Shown: positions 1 through 7,758 of the stretch, in pieces
Layout: every line of letters starts with the position of its first letter
Position numbering within the stretch: position 1 is the first letter of the stretch
DNA from: a virus
IMG/VR virus record: IMGVR_UViG_3300034073_003340
Span: 186,001-250,000 of that record
Length of the DNA: 64,000 nucleotides
Direction: 5' to 3' (one strand)
Notes under the pieces: model-generated
Told to the model about the DNA's origin: nothing
Database searches by the model: none
Seen by the model: the letters and a program-made list of their open reading frames with translations, nothing else
Made by a program: the position numbers and the translations under genes

Positions 1-103
1 ATCTTGTCCGCCAGACGAGATTAATGCTGATTTTTACCTTCACGTTTATTTTAAGTCAGCAGAAGATGCCCTACTTTTCAAGCTTACATGGGGTGGACAA
101 TGA
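1..103 (+). CDS. FKL-W family protein, 3' fragment
   Basis: Only the last 33 codons lie in the window. They end in DALLFKLTWGGQ, the C-terminal signature shared by the genes that follow. The stop TGA overlaps the next ATG (ATGA at 100-103). Function unknown. The fragment shows that the array continues to the left of the window. Confidence 0.8.
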   Translation, partial: SCPPDEINADFYLHVYFKSAEDALLFKLTWGGQ

Positions 104-456
104 AAGTTTGGCCAGGCTCTACAGTTGATACTCGACTAACAAAGGTCGAAGTGCCGTTACCGCATAGTCAGCTGGTTCTGAATAAACATATTCGCGAAAC
201 CGCCCCGGAGATTCAACATCTCCTATTCATGCCTGAAATGGACTTGTGGTTTCAAGACCATAATCTCAATAGGGCGCCTGATCCTGTTGATGTTTATAAG
301 AACTCTGGCTATGATTTCGCAACTGACCGACGGATCATAAACGTTCGGGGTCTTGGATCAGTAGGCGGTTGGGTCAAGGAAACCAATCAGATCAATTTTT
401 ACTTTCTGGACCCCAAGATGGCTGTTTTGTTCAAACTAGTGTGGTGCGGCCAATGA
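100..456 (+). CDS. FKL-W family protein
   Basis: 118 aa, function unknown. It ends in MAVLFKLVWCGQ after the segment NFYFLDPK, matching the family pattern of a beta strand, a short acidic turn and a terminal helix. An in-frame ATG lies at 88, but the ATG at 100 overlaps the upstream stop (ATGA) and follows the G-rich GGGGTGGA, so 100 is preferred. It is longer than average, with extra sequence between the N-terminal strand and the C-terminal signature. Confidence 0.85.
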   Translation: MKVWPGSTVDTRLTKVEVPLPHSQLVLNKHIRETAPEIQHLLFMPEMDLWFQDHNLNRAPDPVDVYKNSGYDFATDRRIINVRGLGSVGGWVKETNQINFYFLDPKMAVLFKLVWCGQ

Positions 457-677
457 CAAAGAAGGAATGGCCATATAGGGTAACCGCAGTGGTTCATGAG
501 CTCAAATTCAGAGAGCTGTTGACATGGCTTCATGATGCCGGCCATACTCTTCACGCTACGGTGAAATTTGGAAAACAACATCGTCTAACCATAGATAGTC
601 CTATGGTAAAACAGGAAGTTGCTTTCAAGGACGGAAATCAAGCAATGATATTCAAACTAGCGTGGGGTGGAAAATGA
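453..677 (+). CDS. FKL-W family protein, short
   Basis: 74 aa, function unknown. It carries the mid-protein W motif (LLTWLHDAGH) and ends in NQAMIFKLAWGGK. The ATG at 453 overlaps the previous stop by ATGA and its own stop overlaps the next ATG the same way, so translation is probably coupled. A longer reading frame opens upstream at 369, but its first 28 codons only shadow the previous gene. Confidence 0.85.
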   Translation: MTKKEWPYRVTAVVHELKFRELLTWLHDAGHTLHATVKFGKQHRLTIDSPMVKQEVAFKDGNQAMIFKLAWGGK

Positions 678-934
678 CACCTCAACAAAAGGCAATGGCG
701 CAAATTCTTCAAGTCACCTTGTTTAAGTTGGCAGAAGAAACCCATCAAATATTAGATCGACTCCGTCAAAGATATCCTGATTCACGAGAAAGATTTGACC
801 TTTTGAGTCGGCAAGTAGAAACTGCCGTTGATAGGACTCTTGAAGATTATCATACCAACGGTAGAAATTTTTCAGTTCAAGAAATGGACAAGATCCATTC
901 TGATATTATTGAGATAAGACGTCTCCTTGGGTAA
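674..934 (+). CDS. Small helical protein inside the FKL-W array
   Basis: 86 aa, function unknown. Start at 674 by ATGA overlap. It lacks the C-terminal signature and reads as mostly helical and charged (LDRLRQRYPDSRERFDLL), ending in IEIRRLLG. An N-terminal VTLFKLAEE superficially resembles the family motif but is in the wrong place. It may be a different gene captured by the array. Confidence 0.75.
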   Translation: MTPQQKAMAQILQVTLFKLAEETHQILDRLRQRYPDSRERFDLLSRQVETAVDRTLEDYHTNGRNFSVQEMDKIHSDIIEIRRLLG

Positions 935-1220
935 AGAAACATATCTTGGTGTACAATGGACAACTGTTTTGATCCCTATTACCTCCATGGTTTGCGTAAC
1001 AAAATTGGCCTACGATGGATATGGCAAATATGATGTATTGAATTTGCCCGAAGACATGGAGAATTGGCTTTACAGCGAAACTGATGGCATACAGCACTCC
1101 AGAGTAGATAAGAGACACTGGTGGTGGGATATTGATGATATAGACCATGTTAAATTTTACTTTAGAGACGTCTCTACTGCTATCAAGTTCAAATTAACAT
1201 GGGGTGGCGTATGTCGCTGA
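927..1220 (+). CDS. FKL-W family protein
   Basis: Up to 97 aa. The mid motif is MENWLYSE and the end is STAIKFKLTWGG plus VCR. The start is uncertain: TTG at 927 overlaps the previous stop, while the first ATG is at 987 and would remove 20 residues. Neither has a convincing Shine-Dalgarno sequence. The C-terminus overlaps the next gene by 10 bases. Confidence 0.75.
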   Translation: MGKETYLGVQWTTVLIPITSMVCVTKLAYDGYGKYDVLNLPEDMENWLYSETDGIQHSRVDKRHWWWDIDDIDHVKFYFRDVSTAIKFKLTWGGVCR

Positions 1221-1540
1221 TACTCTGGGATAGTGATAATCCCCTTAAAGTTATCATCACACAGGCCATTGATTACAATCAATTAGTTTTGCGAGAACCT
1301 CGGTCGGACGCTGAAAAAGAAGAGAGGCGCAACAGAAGAAATAAACAAACGTCTTCAGAAAAGCTACGTGATCTATTTTGGGAGACTTTTCAGGCACATT
1401 GGCGGGCTTCTCCTTTTTATTCGTGGTTTGAAGAGTTCTGCCCGGGTTATAAAGTATTCAAGATGTCTGGAACCGATAGTGTGTCCATTGAGTTCGCAGA
1501 TCACAGACAGGCGGTCCTATTCAAATTGACATGGGGGTAG
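1211..1540 (+). CDS. FKL-W family protein
   Basis: 109 aa ending in RQAVLFKLTWG. It carries an Arg/Glu-rich insertion (KEERRNRRNK) near residue 35 that other members lack. The ATG at 1211 follows TGGGGTGGCGT, which serves as both the last codons of the upstream gene and a plausible ribosome-binding site. An in-frame ATG at 1199 lies inside that signature and is rejected. Confidence 0.8.
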   Translation: MSLILWDSDNPLKVIITQAIDYNQLVLREPRSDAEKEERRNRRNKQTSSEKLRDLFWETFQAHWRASPFYSWFEEFCPGYKVFKMSGTDSVSIEFADHRQAVLFKLTWG

Positions 1541-1542
1541 GC

Positions 1543-1761
1543 GTGAGCGGCTGTATTCTACCTTTTGATAAAGTGGCCAGCTATGACTGGAATAGAGAAA
1601 TCAAAGTCCTTATAAACGAGGATATACGGATTTGGCTATCTGAACACCAGGGTTCATATGTTTGGTTGATCAACTCAGTATCACATATCGAAAGCTGGCA
1701 GGTATCCTTTGAATTCGTTAATCACTCTGACTTGGTGTTGTTCAAATTGACTTTTGGTTAA
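1543..1761 (+). CDS. FKL-W family protein, short
   Basis: 72 aa from a GTG start at 1543 (an in-frame ATG lies at 1531 inside the upstream signature). The mid motif is IRIWLSEHQG and the end is SDLVLFKLTFG. GGGGGTAG just upstream is the likely ribosome-binding site and is also the end of the preceding gene. Function unknown. Confidence 0.78.
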   Translation: MSGCILPFDKVASYDWNREIKVLINEDIRIWLSEHQGSYVWLINSVSHIESWQVSFEFVNHSDLVLFKLTFG

Positions 1762-2217
1762 ATGTGGCTTCATAATAGTCACATGCGTATATGTAGAATC
1801 TACCAGGTAAAATTCAAGGGTAAAATGGCCAGTCTCAACTCGCCAGCGTCAGTTGAGTATTGGGTAGTTGATGATGATGGTAAACGATCTCAAGTTCGTA
1901 TACCCAATCATCCAAAGATCATAGAAGCTTTTGAATGGATGAATGAAAACGATTGTCTAAGACATCTCCAGAACGCCACACCTAGCTACCAGAACAACCA
2001 AATAGAAATAGAAGCCATTGAACATCATAACGCAATGTTGGAAGAGAACTCATATGCCCTTCCCAAACAATATTGTGTGAGTACCGGGTCATACAGAGTA
2101 TTCATACCAGGACTTAAACCAGTCCCTGAAAAGACCTTTGAAGTAACTTGGAGTTTTTGGTCCAAGGAACATGCGGTTATGTTCAAGCTGGCGTGTGGTG
2201 GCGATCTTGAGGATTGA
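1762..2217 (+). CDS. FKL-W family protein, extended
   Basis: 151 aa, among the longest single-domain members. The ATG directly abuts the upstream stop; a second in-frame ATG at 1783 is possible. It ends in EHAVMFKLACGGDLED, so the usual W of the signature is C here. The extra length lies between the N-terminal strand and the terminal signature. Function unknown. Confidence 0.8.
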   Translation: MWLHNSHMRICRIYQVKFKGKMASLNSPASVEYWVVDDDGKRSQVRIPNHPKIIEAFEWMNENDCLRHLQNATPSYQNNQIEIEAIEHHNAMLEENSYALPKQYCVSTGSYRVFIPGLKPVPEKTFEVTWSFWSKEHAVMFKLACGGDLED

Positions 2218-2617
2218 AGAGATCAATGGCATCTATGTTATTGTCAATAACATAGATGAAAATTTTTGGCAATCTCTCTTCATCAAGACCGGTGAGGTTG
2301 CTAGTGGCCGCCCTCGTCTCAAAGATTCACTAGCCCAATGGTGGGATCAGACGGCTCCAGGTGAATGGACAACTGCTTATCTGTCTAATCCCAGTAGACG
2401 GGTCATTGTGATAAGAGACCCCAGTCTCTTTATGCTTTTCAAGCTGGCTTTTTCTAATTCCGAAGAAATCAGTAACGAGGTCGTGATTTTAGATTCAGCA
2501 TGTTATTTTGCTCCCTATGTTTCACTTACTGCTTTACAAAATCCACATCCTGTGTTCAAATCAGATCATGACGATGAGGACGACCAAGCAGGACAATATA
2601 AGGGGTCACAGAGCTGA
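2198..2617 (+). CDS. FKL-W family protein with acidic C-terminal tail
   Basis: About 139 aa from GTG 2198 (GTG 2195 also possible), overlapping the upstream gene by 20 bases. The family signature appears internally as SLFMLFKLAFSN, followed by a tail of more than 40 residues ending in an acidic patch (DHDDEDDQAG). Most members stop at the signature, so the tail is unusual. Function unknown. Confidence 0.72.
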   Translation: MAILRIEEINGIYVIVNNIDENFWQSLFIKTGEVASGRPRLKDSLAQWWDQTAPGEWTTAYLSNPSRRVIVIRDPSLFMLFKLAFSNSEEISNEVVILDSACYFAPYVSLTALQNPHPVFKSDHDDEDDQAGQYKGSQS

Positions 2618-2711
2618 TCTTGAAGACAGGGTAGTCACGCTATATGCTGACAACCTTGTGGTCCACAGTGACCCTCACAGGGCAGATTTTGAACCCGTAA
2701 GAGGCTTGTGA
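2568..2711 (+). CDS. Possible small overlapping gene
   Basis: 47 aa, charged, starting inside the tail of the upstream gene. Its stop at 2709-2711 shares a base with the next ATG (TGATG), the coupling seen across the array; this is the main support. No strong ribosome-binding site precedes ATG 2568 or the in-frame ATG 2574. No signature, function unknown. Confidence 0.4.
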   Translation: MTMRTTKQDNIRGHRADLEDRVVTLYADNLVVHSDPHRADFEPVRGL

Positions 2712-2959
2712 TGGCCTGGGGTTTAGGAGGTGTCGGAGTATCAGTCTGTATAGATCGATACGACACGTTGATGGATAAAGTCATTGACATGGACGCCGAT
2801 GAATACGGTAGTCCGCGTATGGATCTCCAATACAATATCAAGATGTGGTTTAAGGATTCCACAATTCAGGATGAATGGTGGGTTGATGACCTAGGGAACG
2901 TTTGGTTTGAATTCGATCGTCGTGGTGAGGCAATGCTGTTTGTTTTGGAATGTTTGTAA
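2711..2959 (+). CDS. FKL-W family protein, divergent end
   Basis: 82 aa beginning MAWGLGGVGVSV and ending in EAMLFVLECL, a degenerate signature in which KL-T-W is replaced. The mid region has IKMWFKDS. ATG 2711 overlaps the previous stop (TGATG) and the stop overlaps the next start (TAATG). Function unknown. Confidence 0.8.
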   Translation: MAWGLGGVGVSVCIDRYDTLMDKVIDMDADEYGSPRMDLQYNIKMWFKDSTIQDEWWVDDLGNVWFEFDRRGEAMLFVLECL

Positions 2960-3267
2960 TGGATCCAATTGCTGTTACATTTGAGCACCACTTGCTTGTT
3001 CCTTACGAAACATGGGATAGTTGCTTCAATGCGAGGCTTCGAGATGACTTTTCCAAATGGCTCTTTGACAATATTGGCTTTGGTATCTCTATACCGGTTA
3101 TTGGTTGGGACAATGACAGCAGACAAGTCAATTGGGCTTGGTATGATGACAGACGTAAAGGAATGGACGCTCGCAAATGGAAGCATCAGGGATTTAAGAT
3201 ATTGTTCCTAAACCCCAGGCATGCCACATTAGCGAAGCTTACCTGGGGTGGAAAAGAAGTTACTTGA
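2959..3267 (+). CDS. FKL-W family protein
   Basis: 102 aa from ATG 2959 (TAATG overlap). It contains FSKWLFDNIG in the middle and ends in ATLAKLTWGGKEVT, with F of FKL replaced by A. The last 8 bases overlap the end of the convergent M15 peptidase gene. Function unknown. Confidence 0.85.
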   Translation: MDPIAVTFEHHLLVPYETWDSCFNARLRDDFSKWLFDNIGFGISIPVIGWDNDSRQVNWAWYDDRRKGMDARKWKHQGFKILFLNPRHATLAKLTWGGKEVT

Positions 3268-3703
3268 TAATTCCTGGCAGGTAACGCTTACCGGTTGGCG
3301 GTAATGTCAGCAATTGCTTACGGTTGCTGATACCAGACCTCAGACCGAAGCCAATGTGAACCCAACGACGACGTTCGTGGATCAGCTGGTCGAAGGTTAG
3401 ACCAGATTCAGCGATCGCAACACAAACATCATAGGGTGTTCCAAACGATGGACACACAAAGTCAACCGCAAAGCCAAACGAGTGAGCCGAAGTAGTAACA
3501 CCACCAACCGCTCTGTTAACCGCATCGCTTCTAAAAGCTGAATTAACTCGGATAGGCTTGTTACCAAGAATGGCGCGAATCTTTTCCATCTGCTGGGCAG
3601 TATGTGTTAGATTCTGAAGAGTTACACCGGTTGGGATATTTGGAAGACCAGTGGAGGTAGTAGTCATCTCCGCCAGGCTAAAGTTTGGGGTTAGTTGAGT
3701 CAT
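3260..3703 (-). CDS. M15-type D,D-peptidase, probable endolysin
   Basis: 147 aa. Peptidase M15 family zinc peptidase expected to cut peptidoglycan peptide cross-links. Residues about 55-85 contain the M15 pattern: SAFRS, VGG, then SAHSFGFAVDF with Zn-binding His and Asp; the third ligand is in WVHIGF near residue 117. There is no signal peptide, so export would need a holin or similar. The start has a strong AAAGGAGAT site. It lies against the direction of the surrounding array and has its own GCTAAATA box 26 bases upstream, suggesting late expression. Confidence 0.85.
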   Translation of the reverse strand: MTQLTPNFSLAEMTTTSTGLPNIPTGVTLQNLTHTAQQMEKIRAILGNKPIRVNSAFRSDAVNRAVGGVTTSAHSFGFAVDFVCPSFGTPYDVCVAIAESGLTFDQLIHERRRWVHIGFGLRSGISNRKQLLTLPPTGKRYLPGIIK

Positions 3704-3728
3704 ACCGATCTCCTTTATGGATTCCCCA

Positions 3729-3736
3729 TATTTAGC
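3729..3736 (-). promoter_or_regulatory. Late-promoter-like box GCTAAATA
   Basis: On the minus strand GCTAAATA lies 26 bases upstream of the M15 peptidase start. The same octamer precedes both divergent structural operons near 17180-17204. It resembles the T4 late promoter TATAAATA, so sigma-gp55-like control is inferred. Confidence 0.55.
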
Positions 3737-3750
3737 CTAATAAGTAGGGG

Positions 3751-3990
3751 GTGGACGATCAGTTATTCTCTGCCGTTAAAAATCCCAGACCATATCGGGT
3801 GGTTTTACCAAACGTTTCTAGCTCTTTGGATCATTATAGGGTCAGATGTTTTCTCCTCAACCTACAATGGGAGGAATTCACAGATTGGATGATTTCCCCC
3901 TACACCAACACCATCGCGGGGGAGTATGAAGTTTGGTTTACGGATATTGCGAAAGCCACATACTTCAAGTTATCGTTTAGCTTGAAATAA
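3751..3990 (+). CDS. FKL-W family protein
   Basis: 79 aa from GTG 3751, preceded by TAGGGG. It contains FTDWMISP and ends in KATYFKLSFSLK. It resumes the + array after the oppositely oriented peptidase gene and diverges from it; a promoter within 3704-3750 is possible but not recognised. Function unknown. Confidence 0.8.
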   Translation: MDDQLFSAVKNPRPYRVVLPNVSSSLDHYRVRCFLLNLQWEEFTDWMISPYTNTIAGEYEVWFTDIAKATYFKLSFSLK

Positions 3991-4003
3991 CAAGGTCGAG
4001 ATA

Positions 4004-4198
4004 ATGGAATATCCATATTATGTGGCGATATCGTCAGAGCACGATGGAAAAGAAGTCTTGGATTGGTTGACTGAAAACGGTATCAGGCACCAAGAGGATT
4101 ACAAAGCCCTTAGAATGCGCCACCGTGGAATCTATGCCCTGTATTTCAAAGACTCTAGAAAAGCTGTAATGACCAAGCTCAGATGGTCAGGCGTGTGA
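4004..4198 (+). CDS. FKL-W family protein, minimal
   Basis: 64 aa, close to the minimal form: N-terminal strand (YYVAIS), helix with VLDWLTENGI, then YFKDSRKAVMTKLRWSG. It is useful for defining the core fold. It ends 2 bases from the convergent end of the minus-strand array. ATG 4004 has only AAGGTCGAG upstream. Confidence 0.82.
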   Translation: MEYPYYVAISSEHDGKEVLDWLTENGIRHQEDYKALRMRHRGIYALYFKDSRKAVMTKLRWSGV

Positions 4199-4200
4199 TT

Positions 4201-4479
4201 TTAATTACCACACCATGTTAGTTTGAAGAGGACAGCTATGCGCGGATCCTCTATTCCCACATGCCAGTGATTATCCTTGATCTCGTTCCACACCAATCGA
4301 TAAAAACCGACTCTAGCTGATAACCATTCATGGATATCATCTCTTACAAACCAGCCTCCTCCATAGTGAGGTCGTTCTGATTCCAGTGTTGTGAGCTGGG
4401 TATTAGAACCACTTACTGTAGTTACCCGTTGATGGACAGAACCAGTAGTATTATAGCGATCCAATTCAACCCAAATCAT
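4201..4479 (-). CDS. FKL-W family protein
   Basis: 92 aa, the last gene of the minus-strand array. Mid motif DIHEWLSARVG, end IAVLFKLTWCGN. ATGA overlap with the upstream gene (4476-4479). Function unknown. Confidence 0.87.
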   Translation of the reverse strand: MIWVELDRYNTTGSVHQRVTTVSGSNTQLTTLESERPHYGGGWFVRDDIHEWLSARVGFYRLVWNEIKDNHWHVGIEDPRIAVLFKLTWCGN

Positions 4480-4787
4480 ACAACAAAAATCTCACCATCA
4501 AATCTTAAAGCAAACTTAGCAGCATCATGCTTTTCACGAAAGAAGAATGTAAAATGGTTTCTGACAACCCACCATGCCACGCTACCATTTTCTTCGTCAT
4601 GTAAGTCAGTAATATTGGCTTCCAACCAATCCCATATTTCCCATGACGGCATCGGACCACTATAATCGGGATCTAGATCAAGTTCTTCTTCATTGCGATT
4701 TTCTTCGTAGGGGAGACTAACCTCAACCCATCCTTGGCTACTAACCGCATTGAGTGGACCCATGGCCTGATTACCATGCTCTTTCAT
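4476..4787 (-). CDS. FKL-W family protein
   Basis: 103 aa from ATG 4787 (ATGA overlap); an upstream in-frame ATG at 4799 lies in the previous gene's signature. It has a strongly acidic stretch (NEEELDLDPD) near residue 35, then EIWDWLEANI, and ends DAAKFALRFDG plus EIFVV, a degenerate signature. Confidence 0.85.
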   Translation of the reverse strand: MKEHGNQAMGPLNAVSSQGWVEVSLPYEENRNEEELDLDPDYSGPMPSWEIWDWLEANITDLHDEENGSVAWWVVRNHFTFFFREKHDAAKFALRFDGEIFVV

Positions 4788-5086
4788 TGCCCGCCCCACA
4801 GTATCTTAAAGTATACGGCATGTTTGGGATCTTTAAACCAAAAATAGATATTTCTTTGATCCTCGGGTTTCCGGTAGTGCGCTTCCAAGGCGTTGATAAA
4901 CCAACCCCAAGTTTCTATATTGAAATCTACGCCTTCGGGGAAGCTAAAAAGAAAACGATCATCAGGAGTTGGTCCAGCGACCTTGATCAATAGATCAAGA
5001 GTATCACTGCGCAGTTTGATCGTCGTGTTCCAATCAACTACTTTGCCTGAATCCACTTTGATGATCGCTATATTATCGGGGATCAT
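4784..5086 (-). CDS. FKL-W family protein
   Basis: 100 aa from ATG 5086 (ATGA overlap with the upstream stop). N-terminal strand NIAIIKVDSG, end DPKHAVYFKILWGGQ. The WGGQ codons (tggggcgggcaa on this strand) precede the next start as a likely ribosome-binding site. Function unknown. Confidence 0.86.
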   Translation of the reverse strand: MIPDNIAIIKVDSGKVVDWNTTIKLRSDTLDLLIKVAGPTPDDRFLFSFPEGVDFNIETWGWFINALEAHYRKPEDQRNIYFWFKDPKHAVYFKILWGGQ

Positions 5087-5439
5087 TTGATCCCCGTCCA
5101 AGTCAACTTGAACAGAACGGCCACATTGGGATCAAACATAATGATTTCATAGCCGGCATCCGGGGCGGAAACATGAGTATCCAACTCATACTCATATCCA
5201 TGTTCTTTCATCCAATCTTCAATTTCTTCGGTGAGAACACGCGACATGGATAGAGTTGCGGTTCCCATCCTTTTGAATGCGGTAAACGATGAGTTTGAGT
5301 TTTCTTCTACTTCTGAAGGGTTTTCTTCATTCCAAGAAATGCCACTTATGCCGTCAACCACAAGACTGGTAAAGGATTCAGCATTCAAGACCCAAGCTGG
5401 TCTTCCTTGGTATGTGGTAGAAATGACCTCGGTGCTCAT
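5083..5439 (-). CDS. FKL-W family protein
   Basis: 118 aa. It contains EIEDWMKEHGYEYEL and ends VAVLFKLTWTGIK. The N-terminal 50 residues (MSTEVISTTYQ onwards) are longer than in typical members. The start lies 1 base past the upstream stop. Function unknown. Confidence 0.86.
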   Translation of the reverse strand: MSTEVISTTYQGRPAWVLNAESFTSLVVDGISGISWNEENPSEVEENSNSSFTAFKRMGTATLSMSRVLTEEIEDWMKEHGYEYELDTHVSAPDAGYEIIMFDPNVAVLFKLTWTGIK

Positions 5440-5440
5440 A

Positions 5441-5812
5441 TCATAATCCCCATGCTAGTTTGAACAACATCGCACTGTTCTTATCCAAGAATCCCACATG
5501 CCAACCTGGCTCCATGGAACCATTGGCATAGCGAAACTCAAATTGATAGGCTCGTTCCAATCCAGCATTCACCAGCCATTCATGAACTTCGTCCTTGAGA
5601 CGAAAAAAGCCATCTCGACCTTCGCTGAAACAGGGACGACTCACCAGATCCTGAGTTCCAAATTCGCCATTGCGTCGTGGGCAGACAACTATGCGACAGG
5701 CATCAGACTCATAGAATTCACGAACCGTGTTGGCTCGCTGGTCGTTGATCAACACCCAGTGGAGATTGCGTCCACTGGGATCTATGACTCTAAAGGGTCG
5801 CCCGTCTTCCAT
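5441..5812 (-). CDS. FKL-W family protein
   Basis: 123 aa. EVHEWLVNAGL is followed by a W-containing strand (GWHVGFLDKNS) and AMLFKLAWGL. A 19-base gap separates it from the upstream gene, one of few junctions without overlap; TAGGTG upstream of ATG 5812 is a weak ribosome-binding site. Function unknown. Confidence 0.85.
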   Translation of the reverse strand: MEDGRPFRVIDPSGRNLHWVLINDQRANTVREFYESDACRIVVCPRRNGEFGTQDLVSRPCFSEGRDGFFRLKDEVHEWLVNAGLERAYQFEFRYANGSMEPGWHVGFLDKNSAMLFKLAWGL

Positions 5813-5831
5813 GACGCCAATATAGCACCTA

Positions 5832-6035
5832 CTATGTCCAAGTCAATGCGAACCTAATGGCTTCTTTGCGATCAAAGAAATACCAACAGGTGGTGTTACT
5901 GGATCCAAAGTAAGAATTGCTGAACTGCCGTGTGAGATATATCTCACACCATTCTATGATCTCATTATGATTTTCATAACCAGGGGTGCGGACTTTGTAA
6001 TGGAGTCCAGATGTATATAAAACAAACTTGCTCAT
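5832..6035 (-). CDS. FKL-W family protein, short
   Basis: 67 aa from ATG 6035 (ATGA overlap). Compact core: KFVLYTSG strand, EIIEWCEIYL helix, WYFFDRKEAIRFALTWT end. Function unknown. Confidence 0.86.
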   Translation of the reverse strand: MSKFVLYTSGLHYKVRTPGYENHNEIIEWCEIYLTRQFSNSYFGSSNTTCWYFFDRKEAIRFALTWT

Positions 6036-6280
6036 AACCAAGTTAGTTTGAACAACATGGCATGATCAGGATTTTTGAAGAAAATGAAGACATGGTCAGA
6101 CAACATGGGATAATCATGGAACCAATCCCCCAGAGCTTCGTCGTTTACAAAGTGGCATTTATGACCAACGTTTCTATCTAGCCAATCCTTGATTTCCGGT
6201 CGCAAAGCAAACCAGTCAGGAAGATCGTATTCAACTTTACAACGATCCACTTTTAACTTGGTCCAACCCTGCCAGATCAT
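6032..6280 (-). CDS. FKL-W family protein
   Basis: 82 aa, close to the family consensus: EIKDWLDRNVG, then VFIFFKNPDHAMLFKLTWL. ATGA overlaps at both ends. Function unknown. Confidence 0.88.
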   Translation of the reverse strand: MIWQGWTKLKVDRCKVEYDLPDWFALRPEIKDWLDRNVGHKCHFVNDEALGDWFHDYPMLSDHVFIFFKNPDHAMLFKLTWL

Positions 6281-6558
6281 AGAAACGCTAACTTGAAAAC
6301 TGCCGCTTGTGCCCTATCTGCTATTTCCAGTCTCCAATGTTTATAGGATATAAACGTCAATGTATAACCGGAATTTAGAATGTTATGAGCAAAATCAGTG
6401 AGAAAATAATGCTTGGCTAGGCGAACCTGGGGATACCAAGGATCCTGGGCATCTGATATCACTTGTCGATCCACCGGGGCCTGACCATGAGAATAACCCA
6501 ACCAGTTGGGACGACTCCCCGAGAAATCAATGTCGTGATAAAGATGAAAGATTGTCAT
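6277..6558 (-). CDS. FKL-W family protein
   Basis: 93 aa ending IADRAQAAVFKLAFL. The usual W of the middle helix is absent (FAHNILNSGYTL). ATGA overlaps at both ends. Function unknown. Confidence 0.85.
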   Translation of the reverse strand: MTIFHLYHDIDFSGSRPNWLGYSHGQAPVDRQVISDAQDPWYPQVRLAKHYFLTDFAHNILNSGYTLTFISYKHWRLEIADRAQAAVFKLAFL

Positions 6559-6854
6559 TTGCCACCAAATGTCAACTTGAACAAAAGGGCATCATCAGAA
6601 GTCTTAAAGGATACAAAGTTGGTATTTGTCCACATATCAAAAGACTCAATACCATTATGCTCTTCAATCCATTCGGCATAACCCTCAGATAACTTTTCAG
6701 TTCTGATCTCGTTGTAAATCAAAACCGGCCAAGAATAACCAGAATCCTGATGATCCTTTAGGATCTCTTCACGGCGAGTTTGATGGAACTTTTTAACCAA
6801 CTCAATACCAAGAGCCAATGTCTCTGGGTTGGGTTTCCAATCAAAACTAGACAT
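6555..6854 (-). CDS. FKL-W family protein
   Basis: 99 aa. The N-terminus is unusually helical and charged (IELVKKFHQTRREEIL) instead of a strand. YAEWIEEHNG is present and the end is DALLFKLTFGGK. ATG 6854 follows GAGGTGGTATA, part of the upstream gene's last codons. Function unknown. Confidence 0.85.
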   Translation of the reverse strand: MSSFDWKPNPETLALGIELVKKFHQTRREEILKDHQDSGYSWPVLIYNEIRTEKLSEGYAEWIEEHNGIESFDMWTNTNFVSFKTSDDALLFKLTFGGK

Positions 6855-7107
6855 TATACCACCTCAACTTAAAAAGCAACGTTTGGTCCATGGTCTTGAA
6901 TCTAAAGGAAATTATACTAGGATCCCGTCCCATGTCTCTGATAAACCAAGCACCCCAGGTTTCACCCTCGGCAATCAAGCCATAAGTGTTTTCACTCAAC
7001 ACGGGGTCAATGTTGGCCTCTAACCAATCCAACATTTCCTTTGGAAGGCGACCATCTTCCAAAAGAACACGCATGGTGAGATTGGGACTTGGCTGATAAT
7101 CTTTCAT
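6847..7107 (-). CDS. FKL-W family protein
   Basis: 86 aa. EMLDWLEANI, WGAWFIRDMG, end QTLLFKLRWYNV. It overlaps the downstream gene by 8 bases; the start is 1 base from the upstream stop. Function unknown. Confidence 0.86.
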   Translation of the reverse strand: MKDYQPSPNLTMRVLLEDGRLPKEMLDWLEANIDPVLSENTYGLIAEGETWGAWFIRDMGRDPSIISFRFKTMDQTLLFKLRWYNV

Positions 7108-7108
7108 A

Positions 7109-7324
7109 TCAACCCCAGGTCAACTTGAATAAAGTCGCAATGCTATGGTCATGAAAACGAAAAACTACCCTGGTAGCAGTGAATGCCCAATCCCAATCGT
7201 CACCACAATGGCTGTTGAGCCATTTGACTATATTGGGATCTAGACAGTCACCACACCGCCAAGGAGATTCTCCATCATACACCTCAATCATGACGTTTTC
7301 ATATTTTACCGCAACGTCTATCAT
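7109..7324 (-). CDS. FKL-W family protein, short
   Basis: 71 aa from ATG 7324, which overlaps the previous stop (ATGA); a TTG two codons earlier is rejected. NIVKWLNSHCG, then VVFRFHDHSIATLFKLTWG. Close to the minimal core. Function unknown. Confidence 0.86.
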   Translation of the reverse strand: MIDVAVKYENVMIEVYDGESPWRCGDCLDPNIVKWLNSHCGDDWDWAFTATRVVFRFHDHSIATLFKLTWG

Positions 7325-7755
7325 CCCCAAGTCAACTTTACCAAAGCTTGTTGGCTTTCAGGAACATACAGGGTCATGGGCTCAAGGTTATTACTGTAGA
7401 TAAATTTGAATTCATCAACAATAGGAAAATCCCGCTCCCCACACCACTGACGAAACTCTTCCGATCTAGAAAAATCCACCGAGATCTTCATTTCCACATA
7501 ACCACGCGACACCAAGTCCTCAATGGTTACAATCTCTTCATCATCAGATTCATCCCACTTGATCAAAGTGGCGTTGAACTTTAACTTGAACTGAAGAGCA
7601 TATCGCTTGTCCGTGAATACCACATTGTAGATGGTATTACCATCAGCATCACGACGGTTACAAGCCAGATAGTCACCATGGCCTATATAACGAACAAAAT
7701 GGTCTACCTCTGCGAGATCATTGGTCTCACTAGAGACATCAAAGATATAACTCAT
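7321..7755 (-). CDS. FKL-W family protein, two tandem domains
   Basis: 144 aa with two copies of the C-terminal signature: VVFTDKRYALQFKLKF near residues 45-60 and VPESQQALVKLTWG at the end. The second unit contains EEFRQWCGERDF, equivalent to the EWL helix. This is an in-frame fusion of two array members, as expected if a stop/start junction is lost. Function unknown. Confidence 0.86.
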   Translation of the reverse strand: MSYIFDVSSETNDLAEVDHFVRYIGHGDYLACNRRDADGNTIYNVVFTDKRYALQFKLKFNATLIKWDESDDEEIVTIEDLVSRGYVEMKISVDFSRSEEFRQWCGERDFPIVDEFKFIYSNNLEPMTLYVPESQQALVKLTWG

Positions 7756-7758
7756 TGT

